64,000 bases of DNA from an uncultured Eubacterium sp. (lineage in GTDB: Bacteria > Bacillota > Clostridia > Lachnospirales > Lachnospiraceae): positions 1-64,000 of the forward strand of contig URGC01000001.1 in the NCBI GenBank assembly GCA_900547255.1. The letters run 5' to 3'. The notes beneath the pieces were generated by a model. The model worked only from the letters and a program-made list of their open reading frames with translations. It made no database searches and was not told where the DNA came from. This document shows positions 24,648 to 34,159 of this stretch, piece by piece; position 1 is the first letter of the stretch, and each line of letters starts with the position of its first letter. The position numbers were made by a program, and so were the translations under genes.

Positions 24648-26174
24648 ATGAAGAAGAACATTTTAAGCAGAATGCTGGTACTGCTTATGGTAACAGCAGC
24701 TTTGTGTACAGCCTTTACAGGATGTGGCGCAAAGGACACGAATGAGGAAGACAGAACAACATTTACAGTTGGATTTGATGCGGAATTCCCACCATATGGC
24801 TACAAGGACACTGATGGCAACTATGTCGGATTTGACTTGGACCTTGCAGAGGAAGTGGCTAAGAGGAATGGCTGGACACTTGTCAAGCAGCCTATTGACT
24901 GGGATTCTAAAGATATGGAGCTTAATTCTGGCTCGATAGACTGTATATGGAATGGATTCACCCTTAATGGAAGAGAGAAGGACTATACATGGTCAACAGC
25001 CTATATTGATAACTCTCAGGTCGTTATCGTTAAGAATGATTCAGATATTAAGAAGCTCTCAGACCTTGCTGGCAAAAATGTTGTTGTGCAGTCTGATTCA
25101 TCAGCACTTGCCGCATTTACAGGCGAGGATGCGACAGAGGATAATATCAGGCTGTGTGCTTCATTTAAGAGTCTTACACAGGTTGGCGATTATAACAGTG
25201 CTTTCATGAATCTCGAAGCTGGTTCGGTTGATGCTATATGTATGGATATAGGTGTGGCAAGCTACCAGATTAAGCAGAGAGGCGGCAAGTTTACAATTTT
25301 GCCTGAAAATGTGTCAAGCGAGCAGTATGGTATCGGCTTCAAGCTTGGCAACACAGCACTCCGTGACAAGGTTCAGGTTTCACTTAATGAGATGTTAAGT
25401 GATGGAACATTTGCTTCAATTGCGGATAAATGGGAATTATCAGACAGCGTATGCCTTGGCAAGGCAGGAACAGACAGTGCATATCTTCAGGATGCACAGG
25501 GTAAGGAAGGCAGCTCATTTGGAGCTAAATTTGTATACATAGTAGGACAGCTTGCCAAGGGCATGCTTTCAACAGTATCAATATTCCTCCTCACACTTAT
25601 CTTTTCACTTCCATTAGGACTTCTTGTGTGCTTCGTAAGAATGTCAAAGCTGGCTGTGCCAAGATGGATTGCCAAGATATACATATCAATCATGAGAGGT
25701 ACACCTCTTATGTTACAGCTTCTTGTTGTGTTCTTCGGCCCATACTTCTTATTTGGCGTGAAGGTTTCATCACAGTATAGATTTACTGCTGTAATAATTG
25801 GTTTTGCACTTAATTATGCAGCGTACTTTGCAGAGATATACCGTTCAGGAATTGAGAGTATTCCTGCCGGACAGTATGAGGCTGCGGATGTTTTAGGATA
25901 CACTAAGACACAGACATTTGTAAGAATAATATTCCCTCAGATGGTTAAGCACGTGCTTCCACCTGTAACTAACGAGGTTATAACACTTGTAAAGGATACA
26001 TCTCTTGCGTTTGCGCTTGCTTATACTGAGATGTTCACCCTTGCAAAACAGCTTGTTGCGGCAGAGGCGAGCATGATGCCATTGTTTATAGCGGGTCTGT
26101 TCTATTATATCTTTAATTTCGTTGTTGCTTTGATTATGGAACGTATTGAAAAGAAGATGCAGTATTACAGATAG
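24648..26174 (+). CDS. Amino-acid ABC transporter, fused substrate-binding protein and permease
   Basis: 508 residues. Lipoprotein signal (CTAFTGC, Cys about 26), then a polar amino-acid binding domain of the SBP_bac_3 type to about residue 270 (FTVGFDAEFPPYGY, FDLDLAEEVAKRNGW). From about 285 a HisM/GlnP-type permease follows (LGLLVCFVRMSK, IMRGTPLMLQLLVVFFG, YAAYFAEIYRSGIESIPAGQ with the ATPase-contact loop). Usually these are two proteins; here one chain tethers the receptor to the channel. The start follows GGAGG. With the ATPase 15 nt downstream it forms a complete importer. Glutamine or arginine is plausible; the cargo is not determinable. Confidence 0.93.
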   Translation: MKKNILSRMLVLLMVTAALCTAFTGCGAKDTNEEDRTTFTVGFDAEFPPYGYKDTDGNYVGFDLDLAEEVAKRNGWTLVKQPIDWDSKDMELNSGSIDCIWNGFTLNGREKDYTWSTAYIDNSQVVIVKNDSDIKKLSDLAGKNVVVQSDSSALAAFTGEDATEDNIRLCASFKSLTQVGDYNSAFMNLEAGSVDAICMDIGVASYQIKQRGGKFTILPENVSSEQYGIGFKLGNTALRDKVQVSLNEMLSDGTFASIADKWELSDSVCLGKAGTDSAYLQDAQGKEGSSFGAKFVYIVGQLAKGMLSTVSIFLLTLIFSLPLGLLVCFVRMSKLAVPRWIAKIYISIMRGTPLMLQLLVVFFGPYFLFGVKVSSQYRFTAVIIGFALNYAAYFAEIYRSGIESIPAGQYEAADVLGYTKTQTFVRIIFPQMVKHVLPPVTNEVITLVKDTSLAFALAYTEMFTLAKQLVAAEASMMPLFIAGLFYYIFNFVVALIMERIEKKMQYYR

Positions 26175-26188
26175 GAGGCATATGAGAG

Positions 26189-26947
26189 ATGAAATTACTT
26201 GAAATAAATAATCTTGGAAAGAGCTTTGGAGAAAATGAGGTCTTAAAGGATATAACAATGAGTGTTGATAAGGGCGAGGTTGTAGCTATCATAGGTCCAT
26301 CTGGCTCTGGTAAATCAACACTTCTTAGATGTGCCACACTCCTTGAGACTATGGACAAGGGAAGCCTTAAGATCGGTGGAAGGCTTGTTGCAACTGATAC
26401 TAATGGCAAGTCAGAATATGTATCGAAGAATGAGTTAAGACAGATAAAGAGCCTTTTCGGGCTTGTATTCCAGCAGTTTAACTTATTCCCACATTACACA
26501 GTTCTTAAAAATGTTATGGATGCGCCGGTTGTTGTTGAAAAGAGGAACAAAGCGGATGTTGAGAAGGAAGCAAGGGAGCTTCTTTTAAAGGTAGGTCTCG
26601 AGGGCAAGGAGAACAGTTACCCATGCCATCTTTCAGGTGGACAGCAGCAGAGAGTTGCCATAGCAAGGGCACTTGCCATGAATCCTGAGATACTTTTCTT
26701 CGATGAGCCTACATCAGCACTTGACCCTGAGATAACAGCGGGTATTCTTAAAGTTTTAAAGCAGCTCGCTGCTGAGAAGATGACAATGGTTATAGTTACA
26801 CATGAGATTGACTTTGCAAGAAAGGTTGCTGACAGGGTTATCTTCATGGATGGAGGGGTTATTGTGGAGCAGGGTGCGCCGAAGGATGTGCTGGATAATC
26901 CGTCCAATGAAAGAACAAAGGCATTCCTGCAAAAACTTGATTTGTAA
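26189..26947 (+). CDS. Polar amino-acid ABC transporter ATP-binding protein
   Basis: 252 residues of the GlnQ/ArtP group. Walker A GPSGSGKST, Q-loop VFQQFNLFPHYTVLKN, signature LSGGQQQRVAIARAL, Walker B ILFFDEPTSALDPE and switch VTHEIDFA are complete. It powers the fused receptor-permease encoded just upstream. A long palindromic element follows its stop. Confidence 0.95.
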   Translation: MKLLEINNLGKSFGENEVLKDITMSVDKGEVVAIIGPSGSGKSTLLRCATLLETMDKGSLKIGGRLVATDTNGKSEYVSKNELRQIKSLFGLVFQQFNLFPHYTVLKNVMDAPVVVEKRNKADVEKEARELLLKVGLEGKENSYPCHLSGGQQQRVAIARALAMNPEILFFDEPTSALDPEITAGILKVLKQLAAEKMTMVIVTHEIDFARKVADRVIFMDGGVIVEQGAPKDVLDNPSNERTKAFLQKLDL

Positions 26948-27006
26948 TAAAGGGAAAAATCTCCTGCATGCTGGCACCGGCTATAGGCTGTGGCGGTCTG
27001 ACCGTC

Positions 27007-27228
27007 CCACAGTCTGACAGCGGTATGCGCATATATAATTAATTCAGGTCCTTTGTGTCTAGCTACTCTAAGGCTGGCACGACAAAGCTTATTAAATCCG
27101 CCTCGCTAAAAACGCACTTCGTTTGGACGTTTAGCAGGCGGATTAGCTTTTGTCTAGCACCAGCCTAAGAGTAGCACGACAGTCGTCAGGAATTAATTAT
27201 ATATACGCATACCGCTGTCAGGCTGTGG
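27007..27228. repeat. Large palindromic intergenic element, copy A
   Basis: 222 bp. Outer arms 27007-27045 and 27190-27228 (39 bp, two mismatches) enclose a 144-bp core that is itself an imperfect palindrome. The core shares about three quarters of its sequence with copy B at 57385-57605, including an identical 31-nt centre (27105-27135). The outer arms are unrelated in sequence to those of copy B but nearly equal in length. It fills most of the 353-bp gap between the amino-acid transporter ATPase gene and relA. The rest of that gap holds a small hairpin near 26988-27012 and the relA promoter. No open frame or terminal transposase is present. Confidence 0.85.
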
Positions 27229-27237
27229 AAGTTTTAC

Positions 27238-27266
27238 TTGTATTTTTGGTGGGAAGTCTTTATAAT
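27238..27266 (+). promoter_or_regulatory. Promoter of the relA-aspS gene row
   Basis: TTGTAT at 27238-27243, 17-bp spacer, perfect TATAAT at 27261-27266, 34 bp before the ATG. Confidence 0.65.
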
Positions 27267-27300
27267 CTAGGTATGTATACTTTGACGCGGAGGATGGCGT

Positions 27301-29604
27301 ATGGCAGAAAAAATAGTACTTGAACAGGATTCGAATATTAAGACCAAGGCTGTGGAAAGACCCGTGGATACACCTGCGGATTTTACAAGCCCTGAGGAAT
27401 TGTATCAGGATCTGATTGCTGAGATTAAGAAATATCATCCATCAACAGATTTGTCAGATATAGAAAAGGCGTATAAGACAGCGTACAATGCTCATCAGGG
27501 ACAGAAGAGAAAGTCTGGTGAGCCATATATCATTCATCCGTTGTGTGTTGCTATTATACTTGCTGAGTTGGAGCTTGATAAGGAGACAATCATAGCAGGC
27601 CTTTTACATGATGTTGTAGAAGATACTGTTATGACAAGCGAGGATGTCGCAAGGGAATTTGGCGATGAGGTTGCACTGCTTGTAGATGGTGTTACTAAAC
27701 TGACACAGTTAAACTACCAGCATGATAAGATTGAGGTTCAGGCTGAGAACTTAAGAAAGATGTTCCTTGCCATGGCAAAGGATATCAGGGTTATCATGAT
27801 TAAGCTTGCCGACAGACTTCATAATATGAGAACAATGCAGTACCAGTCTCCAGCCAAGCAGATAGAGAAATCAAGAGAGACTATGGAGATATATGCTCCA
27901 ATTGCCAACAGGTTAGGTATATCTAAGATTAAGGTTGAACTTGATGATTTGTCGATGAAGTATCTCATGCCTGATGTATACAATGATCTTGTTGAGCAGG
28001 TTAACATCAACAGACCGGGCAGAGAAGCATTTATTAAGAGCATAATCAAAGAAGTAGGAATGCACATCAGCAATGCCGGAATTGAGGCAGAGATTGATGG
28101 CCGCGTTAAGCATTTCTTTTCAATATACAGAAAGATGGTCAACCAGAATAAGACACTTGACCAGATATATGATATATTCGCTGTGCGAATCAAGGTTGAT
28201 ACAGTTAAGGATTGTTATGCAGCACTCGGTGTAATCCATGAGATGTATAAGCCAATTCCGGGACGTTTCAAGGATTATATAGCTATGCCTAAGCCTAATA
28301 TGTACCAGTCTCTTCACACAACACTGATTGCATCTAACGGACAGCCATTCGAGGTTCAGATAAGAACATACGAGATGCACAGAACTGCTGAATATGGTAT
28401 CGCAGCACACTGGAAGTACAAGGAAGGCAATGGTGCCAATACTACAGCAAGTGAGGAGGCTAAGCTTAGCTGGTTAAGACAGATGCTTGAATGGCAGACA
28501 GAGATGTCTGATAACAAGGAATTCCTGTCATCAGTTAAGAGTGACCTTAATCTGTTCTCAGATAATATATATTGTTTCACACCATCAGGTGATGTCAAGA
28601 ACCTTCCTGCCGGTTCATGCCCTGTCGATTTTGCTTACAGCATCCACAGTGCAGTCGGTAATAAGATGGTTGGAGCAAGAGTTAATGGCAAGCTTGTGCC
28701 TATAGATTACCAGTTAAAGAGTGGTGACCGTGTAGATATCATCACTTCACAGAATTCCAAGGGACCTAGCAGGGACTGGCTTAACATTGTCAAGAGTACC
28801 CAGGCAAGGAATAAGATTAACCAGTGGTTTAAGCAGGAACTCAAGGAAGACAATATTATCAAGGGTAAGGAACTCATCAACAATTACTGTAAGAGTAAGG
28901 GAATTAACTTATCTGATATCAACAAACCAGAATTTGTTGAGAAAGCTTTGAGAAAGTACGGCTTCAGAGACTGGGATTCAATGATGGCTTCAGTCGGACA
29001 TGGCGGACTTAAAGAAGGTCAGGTAGTCAACAAGCTTAACGAGGAGTACGAGAAGAAGAAAAAGGCTGATATAACTGATAAGCAGGTTATGGAAGTTGTT
29101 ACAAGCTTATCTAAGGAAGACCACAAGGGCAAGGAGGCTTTATCTAAGAATAAGGGTGGTATCGTTGTCAAGGGAATCCATGATGTAGCCGTCAGATTTT
29201 CAAAATGCTGTAATCCAGTTCCAGGTGATGAGATTGTCGGATTCGTAACAAGAGGCAGAGGTGTTACAATCCACAGAACAGATTGTATTAATGTGCTTAA
29301 TTTCCCAGAGAGCGAGAGAGAACGTCTTATAGATGCAGAATGGGAAGGAATCGAAGCTGGCGGAACATACGGAGCGGAGATTAATATATTTGCAGTTAAC
29401 AGAACAGGTCTTATTGTTGACCTTTCACGTATTCTTACTGAATCTAATATCGAGATTAAGATGATGAACAGCCGTGTTAACAAGAAGGGTGTTGCCACTA
29501 TAACACTTGGCTTTGATATACATGGCAAAGAAGAACTTAACAAGATTACCGAGAAGTTAAGAAATGTCGAAGGCGTGACAGATATAGTAAGAGCTACGGG
29601 CTGA
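27301..29604 (+). CDS. relA: Bifunctional (p)ppGpp synthetase/hydrolase
   Basis: 767 residues, Rel/SpoT long form. HD hydrolase domain about 50-200 (YIIHPLCVAIILAEL, GLLHDVVEDT); synthetase domain about 240-360 (YDIFAVRIKV, CYAALGVIHEMYKPIPGRFKDY, YQSLHTT); TGS about 400-465 (PVDFAYSIHSAVGNKMVGA); a zinc-finger/CC region (RFSKCCNPVPGDEI); C-terminal ACT domain (GLIVDLSRILTESNIEI). It sets the alarmone level in response to amino-acid starvation. Both catalytic halves look intact. The first gene of a rightward row through aspS. Confidence 0.96.
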   Translation: MAEKIVLEQDSNIKTKAVERPVDTPADFTSPEELYQDLIAEIKKYHPSTDLSDIEKAYKTAYNAHQGQKRKSGEPYIIHPLCVAIILAELELDKETIIAGLLHDVVEDTVMTSEDVAREFGDEVALLVDGVTKLTQLNYQHDKIEVQAENLRKMFLAMAKDIRVIMIKLADRLHNMRTMQYQSPAKQIEKSRETMEIYAPIANRLGISKIKVELDDLSMKYLMPDVYNDLVEQVNINRPGREAFIKSIIKEVGMHISNAGIEAEIDGRVKHFFSIYRKMVNQNKTLDQIYDIFAVRIKVDTVKDCYAALGVIHEMYKPIPGRFKDYIAMPKPNMYQSLHTTLIASNGQPFEVQIRTYEMHRTAEYGIAAHWKYKEGNGANTTASEEAKLSWLRQMLEWQTEMSDNKEFLSSVKSDLNLFSDNIYCFTPSGDVKNLPAGSCPVDFAYSIHSAVGNKMVGARVNGKLVPIDYQLKSGDRVDIITSQNSKGPSRDWLNIVKSTQARNKINQWFKQELKEDNIIKGKELINNYCKSKGINLSDINKPEFVEKALRKYGFRDWDSMMASVGHGGLKEGQVVNKLNEEYEKKKKADITDKQVMEVVTSLSKEDHKGKEALSKNKGGIVVKGIHDVAVRFSKCCNPVPGDEIVGFVTRGRGVTIHRTDCINVLNFPESERERLIDAEWEGIEAGGTYGAEINIFAVNRTGLIVDLSRILTESNIEIKMMNSRVNKKGVATITLGFDIHGKEELNKITEKLRNVEGVTDIVRATG

Positions 29605-29617
29605 TTGAGGAATATTT

Positions 29618-30250
29618 ATGAATATTGAATTAAAATATGCAGTTATAGGAAGCATAGGAACTAACTGCTACATTTTAAAGAATACACAGACAAACGAGGG
29701 AGTAATGATAGACACTGCTGATAATTATGATGCAGCGGTGTCTTTCATTGACAGATGCAATTGTACGCTTAAAGCCATACTTTTAACGCATGGACACTAC
29801 GACCACATGACAGTGGCAAGGGATATAGCGGATAAATATGGCGTTAAGATATATGCATGTGAATACGAGAAGCATACGCTTGAAAATCCAGACATCAATC
29901 TTTCGTCTCACATGGGACGCGGCGGAATAAGCATGAGTGCGGATTACTGGATAAAAGATGGCGAGGAGCTTGATATAGCTGGAATTAAGATTCTGGCAAT
30001 ACACACACCGGGTCATACAGAAGGTGGAATGTCATACTATGTTAAAGATTTATCAAGTCTGTTTTCGGGAGATACTTTATTTGCAGAATCAGTGGGAAGA
30101 ACAGATTTTCCTACAGGAAGCATGAGTCAGATAGTATCTTCTGTGAAGGATAAGCTTTTCAAGCTTCCAGATGATACAATCGTATATCCGGGACATGGCG
30201 AGGGAACTTCCATAGCGCATGAGAAGGCGTATAATCCGTTTTGTCAGTAG
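29618..30250 (+). CDS. Metallo-beta-lactamase-fold hydrolase, glyoxalase II-like
   Basis: 210 residues. The metal motif is LLTHGHYDHM (HxHxDH), with further ligands in HTPGHTEGGM, FSGDTLFAESVGRTD and VYPGHGEGT. Glyoxalase II-like hydrolases cleave thioesters; the exact substrate is unknown. It lies 13 nt after relA, an arrangement common in clostridia, and 14 nt before hemZ. Confidence 0.88.
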   Translation: MNIELKYAVIGSIGTNCYILKNTQTNEGVMIDTADNYDAAVSFIDRCNCTLKAILLTHGHYDHMTVARDIADKYGVKIYACEYEKHTLENPDINLSSHMGRGGISMSADYWIKDGEELDIAGIKILAIHTPGHTEGGMSYYVKDLSSLFSGDTLFAESVGRTDFPTGSMSQIVSSVKDKLFKLPDDTIVYPGHGEGTSIAHEKAYNPFCQ

Positions 30251-30264
30251 ATATAGAGGATAAT

Positions 30265-31692
30265 ATGATATATATAGATATTGATAATCAGGCATATTAT
30301 GATGATGCTGTTGTTCTGGTAAGGTCATTCTATCCAAGAACAGAAGTTGCCATGTTAAAGGCAGATTCTGCTGTTACAGAGGATGACTGCGTTATCGTGA
30401 TGCCTCACATTGATGATTCTTCAATGACTAAGAAGGATGCACACAATGAGTTTAAAAAATCATTGTATGATAAGCTGTCACAGGATACTGGTAAAACGCT
30501 TCCATGGGGATTCCTTACAGGCGTAAGGCCAAGTAAGATTGCCTATACAATGCTTGAAGAGGGCAGAAGTGACAGTGAGATTCTTGATGAGTTTACTAAG
30601 GCACATTATGCCTCAGAAGAGAAAGCTGCGTTAGCACTTAAAGTTGCAAAGACTGAGAAGGATATATTGGAAAAGCTTGATTATAAGAACGGCTACAGCC
30701 TTTATATAGGTATACCATTCTGTCCTACAACATGTCTTTACTGCTCATTTACTTCATATTCTGTAGCGGCATACAAGGCAAAGGTTGACACATATCTTGA
30801 TGCTCTTATCAAAGAGATGAGTTATGTATCAGAGTGTTTCAAGGGCTGCAGGCTTGACACAGTATATTTTGGCGGCGGTACACCTACAACATTGGAGCCA
30901 TACCAGCTTGACAGGCTTTTAGGTGCGCTTGATGAGCTGTTTGATATGGAGCATGTGGCTGAATTTACAGTTGAGGCTGGACGTCCGGACAGCATAACGA
31001 AAGAGAAGCTTGAAGTGTTAAAGGCACATGGCGTACAGAGAATTTCCATCAATCCACAGACTATGAATGATGAAACTCTTAAGATAATCGGAAGAAGACA
31101 CAGTGTTGCACAGGTTAAAGAAGCATTTAAGCTTGCAAGAGAAACAGGCTTTGATAATATCAATATGGACATAATATTAGGACTTCCGGGAGAGGATACA
31201 GATGAGGTTAAGAATACACTTGACCAGATAAAGAAACTCTCACCAGAGAGCCTTACAGTCCATTCGCTCGCGATTAAGCGTGCGGCGGCACTTAATGTAT
31301 GGAGAGACAAGTATAAGGATATGTCGCTCCTTAACAGTGATGAGATCATGTCACTTACACAGCAGTGCAGTAAAGATTTAGATATGGAGCCATATTATAT
31401 GTATAGACAGAAGAATATGGCTGGTAATTTTGAAAATGTTGGATATTCACATAAGAGTAAGGAGTGTATCTATAATATTCTCATAATGGAGGAGAAACAG
31501 ACCATCGTGGCGTGCGGAGCGGGAGCTTCGACCAAGGTTGTGTTTGATAATGATGACGGAAGTGTCCGCATTGAGAGAGTTGAGAATGTTAAAGATGTAA
31601 CTAATTACTGCGAAAGAATTGACGAGATGATACAGCGCAAGAAGGATTTTTTTGATAATTGTGGGAAATGTTATGGAAGAGATTGCAGATAA
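30265..31692 (+). CDS. hemZ: Oxygen-independent coproporphyrinogen III oxidase family, HemZ type
   Basis: 475 residues, radical-SAM enzyme. The cluster motif is FCPTTCLYCSF (C-x3-C-x2-C), followed by YFGGGTPTTLE, TVEAGRPDSI, RISINPQTMND and INMDIILGLPGE. The N-terminal ~150 residues before the radical-SAM core are the HemZ extension (WGFLTGVRPSKI). The family converts coproporphyrinogen III to protoporphyrinogen IX without oxygen, but no other heme gene is nearby, so another radical role is possible. The start at 30265 follows GAGGA. The end overlaps the HD-GYP gene by 20 nt. Confidence 0.88.
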   Translation: MIYIDIDNQAYYDDAVVLVRSFYPRTEVAMLKADSAVTEDDCVIVMPHIDDSSMTKKDAHNEFKKSLYDKLSQDTGKTLPWGFLTGVRPSKIAYTMLEEGRSDSEILDEFTKAHYASEEKAALALKVAKTEKDILEKLDYKNGYSLYIGIPFCPTTCLYCSFTSYSVAAYKAKVDTYLDALIKEMSYVSECFKGCRLDTVYFGGGTPTTLEPYQLDRLLGALDELFDMEHVAEFTVEAGRPDSITKEKLEVLKAHGVQRISINPQTMNDETLKIIGRRHSVAQVKEAFKLARETGFDNINMDIILGLPGEDTDEVKNTLDQIKKLSPESLTVHSLAIKRAAALNVWRDKYKDMSLLNSDEIMSLTQQCSKDLDMEPYYMYRQKNMAGNFENVGYSHKSKECIYNILIMEEKQTIVACGAGASTKVVFDNDDGSVRIERVENVKDVTNYCERIDEMIQRKKDFFDNCGKCYGRDCR

Positions 31693-32302
31693 TTATCTTA
31701 CACATATAGATAATGATTTTAAAAACTGTATTTCGCATGGAATTCTTGTGGCTAACCTTTCGTACGAGCTTGCATTAAGGCTTGGCTTGTCAAAGGAGGA
31801 GGCATACAGAATCAAATGTGCAGGAATGGTTCATGATATCGGCAAGCTTAAACTTACAGAGTATCTGTATGGACGTAATTCAAGGGCTCTGTCAATCACT
31901 GAGATTAAGTATATGAGGACACATTCTAAGATTGGATATGACTGCATAGAGAAGATGGGATTCCCTGAGGACATCGCACAGATGGTGTTAAGGCATCATG
32001 AATGTATGGACGGAAGCGGATACCCGGATAATCTTAAAGGTGATGAGATACCATATGGCGCAAGGATAATAAGGGTTGTAGATGCATTTGCAGCACTTAT
32101 ATCAGACAGACCATACAGAAAAGCATTTGATTATGAAACGGCGATGCTTATAATGATAGATGAGATTAACACATTTGATATGTGGGTATTTTTACAGTTC
32201 CAGAGGTTTATACACGAACCTGAGGCTGTTCAAATTATTAAAAACAGTGAGATTAATCTTGATGATTTGAATATCCGTGGTATACTTGAGGTTAACGGAT
32301 AA
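31673..32302 (+). CDS. HD-GYP domain protein, probable c-di-GMP phosphodiesterase
   Basis: 209 residues. HD at MVHDIGKLKL; the GYP motif and later His are in HHECMDGSGYPDNLKGDEIPYG, followed by RIIRVVDAFAALISDRPYR. All metal ligands of the HD-GYP family are present. There is no receiver or sensor domain, so the protein is a bare catalytic unit. The ribosome site is weak and the start could be 31652. Overlap with hemZ suggests coupled translation. Together with the nearby chemotaxis receptor it hints at motility control. Confidence 0.85.
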   Translation: MEEIADNYLTHIDNDFKNCISHGILVANLSYELALRLGLSKEEAYRIKCAGMVHDIGKLKLTEYLYGRNSRALSITEIKYMRTHSKIGYDCIEKMGFPEDIAQMVLRHHECMDGSGYPDNLKGDEIPYGARIIRVVDAFAALISDRPYRKAFDYETAMLIMIDEINTFDMWVFLQFQRFIHEPEAVQIIKNSEINLDDLNIRGILEVNG

Positions 32303-32331
32303 AGAGACTTTATTTAGGAGGAACAATTAAA

Positions 32332-34128
32332 ATGGCTGAAGCAATGGTAGGCTTAAAAAGAACTCACAGATGTACAGAGGTTACAACAGCAGATGTTGGA
32401 CAGACAGTAACAGTTATGGGATGGGTTCAGACAAGACGTAATCTTGGAGCACTTATATTTGTTGATTTAAGAGATAGAAGTGGATTACTTCAGATAGTAT
32501 TTGATGAGAATGTAATCGGTAAAGAAGGATTTGATAAGGCATACACACTCCGTAATGAGTATGTTATCGCTGTAGTTGGTAAGGTAATTAAGAGATCAGG
32601 AGCTGTTAATGCTAATTTAAAGACTGGTGAGATAGAGATAGCTGCAGAGCAGTTAAGAATTCTTTCAGAGTCTGAGACTCCTCCATTCCCAATTGAGGAG
32701 AATATCAGCACTAAGGAAGATTTAAGATTAAAGTACAGATGTCTTGACCTTAGAAGACCTGATATCCAGTCTAATATCATTATGAGAAGCAAAGTTGCAA
32801 CTCTTACAAGAGCATTCCTTGCTAACGAGGGCTTCTTAGAGATAGAGACACCTATGCTTACTAAGTCAACACCAGAGGGAGCAAGAGATTATCTTGTACC
32901 TAGCCGTATTCATCCAGGTAAGTTCTATGCACTTCCACAGTCACCACAGCTTTTCAAGCAGATGCTTATGTGCTCTGGTTATGACAGATATATGCAGATT
33001 GCAAGATGCTTCCGTGATGAGGATTTAAGAGCAGACAGACAGCCAGAATTTACACAGATAGATATGGAGCTTTCATTCGTTGATGTTGATGATGTTATCG
33101 ATGTCAATGAGAGACTTCTTGCATATCTTTTCAAGGAAGTACTTGGCGTTGAGGTTAAGCTTCCAATCCAGAGAATGACATGGCAGGAAGCTATGGACAG
33201 ATTTGGTTCAGATAAGCCAGATTTAAGATTCGGCATGGAGTTAAAGAATATCACAGATGTAGTTAAGAACTGTGGATTTGGCGTGTTTACAGGAGCTATC
33301 GAGAATGGTGGAACTGTAAGAGGTATCAATGCCAAGGGACAGGGCGAGATGCCACGTAAGAAGATTGATGCTTTAGTCGATTTTGCAAAGGGATATGGTG
33401 CAAAGGGACTCGCATATATAGCAATTCATCCAGATGGAACTGTGAAATCATCATTTTCTAAGTTTATGACAGAGGATGAAATGCAGGCAATAATTAAAGC
33501 AATGGATGGAGAGAATGGAGATCTTCTCCTTTTCGCTGCTGACAGAAATAAGATTGTATGGAGTGTGCTTGGAGCATTAAGAATTGAGCTTGCTGAGCAG
33601 ATGGGACTTCTTGACAAGAATGAATACAGATTCTTATGGGTTACAGAATTCCCACAGTTCGAGTGGTCAGATGAAGAGAACAGATTTGTTGCAATGCACC
33701 ACCCATTTACAATGCCTATGGATGAAGACCTTGATAAGTTAGAGTCTGATCCGGGTTCAGTAAGAGCCAAAGCATATGATATCGTTCTTAACGGAACAGA
33801 GATTGGTGGAGGAAGTGTGCGTATCCATCAGGCAGATGTCCAGTCAAGAATGTTCAAGGCACTTGGACTTACAGATGAGGTTGCCAATGAGAAGTTTGGA
33901 TTCCTTCTTGATGCATTCAAGTATGGTGTTCCACCTCACGCAGGTCTTGCATATGGTCTTGACAGACTTGTAATGCTTATGGCTAAGAGAGATAGTATAA
34001 GAGACGTAATTGCTTTCCCTAAGGTTAAGGATGCATCATGTCTTCTTACTAATGCGCCAGATGTTGTTGATGCTAAGCAGCTTCATGAGCTGTCTATCAA
34101 TATCGAGGAGCAGGAAACTAATAACTAA
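32332..34128 (+). CDS. aspS: Aspartate-tRNA ligase
   Basis: 598 residues, bacterial type. OB-fold anticodon domain about 1-110 (GWVQTRRNLGALIFVDLRDRSG), class II motif 2 CFRDEDLRADRQPEFTQID, the bacterial GAD insertion about 290-410, and motif 3 GLAYGLDRLVML. Charges tRNA-Asp with aspartate. AGGAGGA lies 7 nt before ATG, 29 nt after the HD-GYP gene. No T-box leader is seen in that short gap. Confidence 0.97.
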   Translation: MAEAMVGLKRTHRCTEVTTADVGQTVTVMGWVQTRRNLGALIFVDLRDRSGLLQIVFDENVIGKEGFDKAYTLRNEYVIAVVGKVIKRSGAVNANLKTGEIEIAAEQLRILSESETPPFPIEENISTKEDLRLKYRCLDLRRPDIQSNIIMRSKVATLTRAFLANEGFLEIETPMLTKSTPEGARDYLVPSRIHPGKFYALPQSPQLFKQMLMCSGYDRYMQIARCFRDEDLRADRQPEFTQIDMELSFVDVDDVIDVNERLLAYLFKEVLGVEVKLPIQRMTWQEAMDRFGSDKPDLRFGMELKNITDVVKNCGFGVFTGAIENGGTVRGINAKGQGEMPRKKIDALVDFAKGYGAKGLAYIAIHPDGTVKSSFSKFMTEDEMQAIIKAMDGENGDLLLFAADRNKIVWSVLGALRIELAEQMGLLDKNEYRFLWVTEFPQFEWSDEENRFVAMHHPFTMPMDEDLDKLESDPGSVRAKAYDIVLNGTEIGGGSVRIHQADVQSRMFKALGLTDEVANEKFGFLLDAFKYGVPPHAGLAYGLDRLVMLMAKRDSIRDVIAFPKVKDASCLLTNAPDVVDAKQLHELSINIEEQETNN

Positions 34129-34159
34129 CTAAATATAATGTACGAAAAGAGGTATGCTG

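Noticed and set aside
26948..27300. Insertion sequence or group II intron in the relA gap
   Set aside because: No open frame of transposase or reverse transcriptase exists; the palindrome explains the sequence, and no target duplication was seen at its ends.
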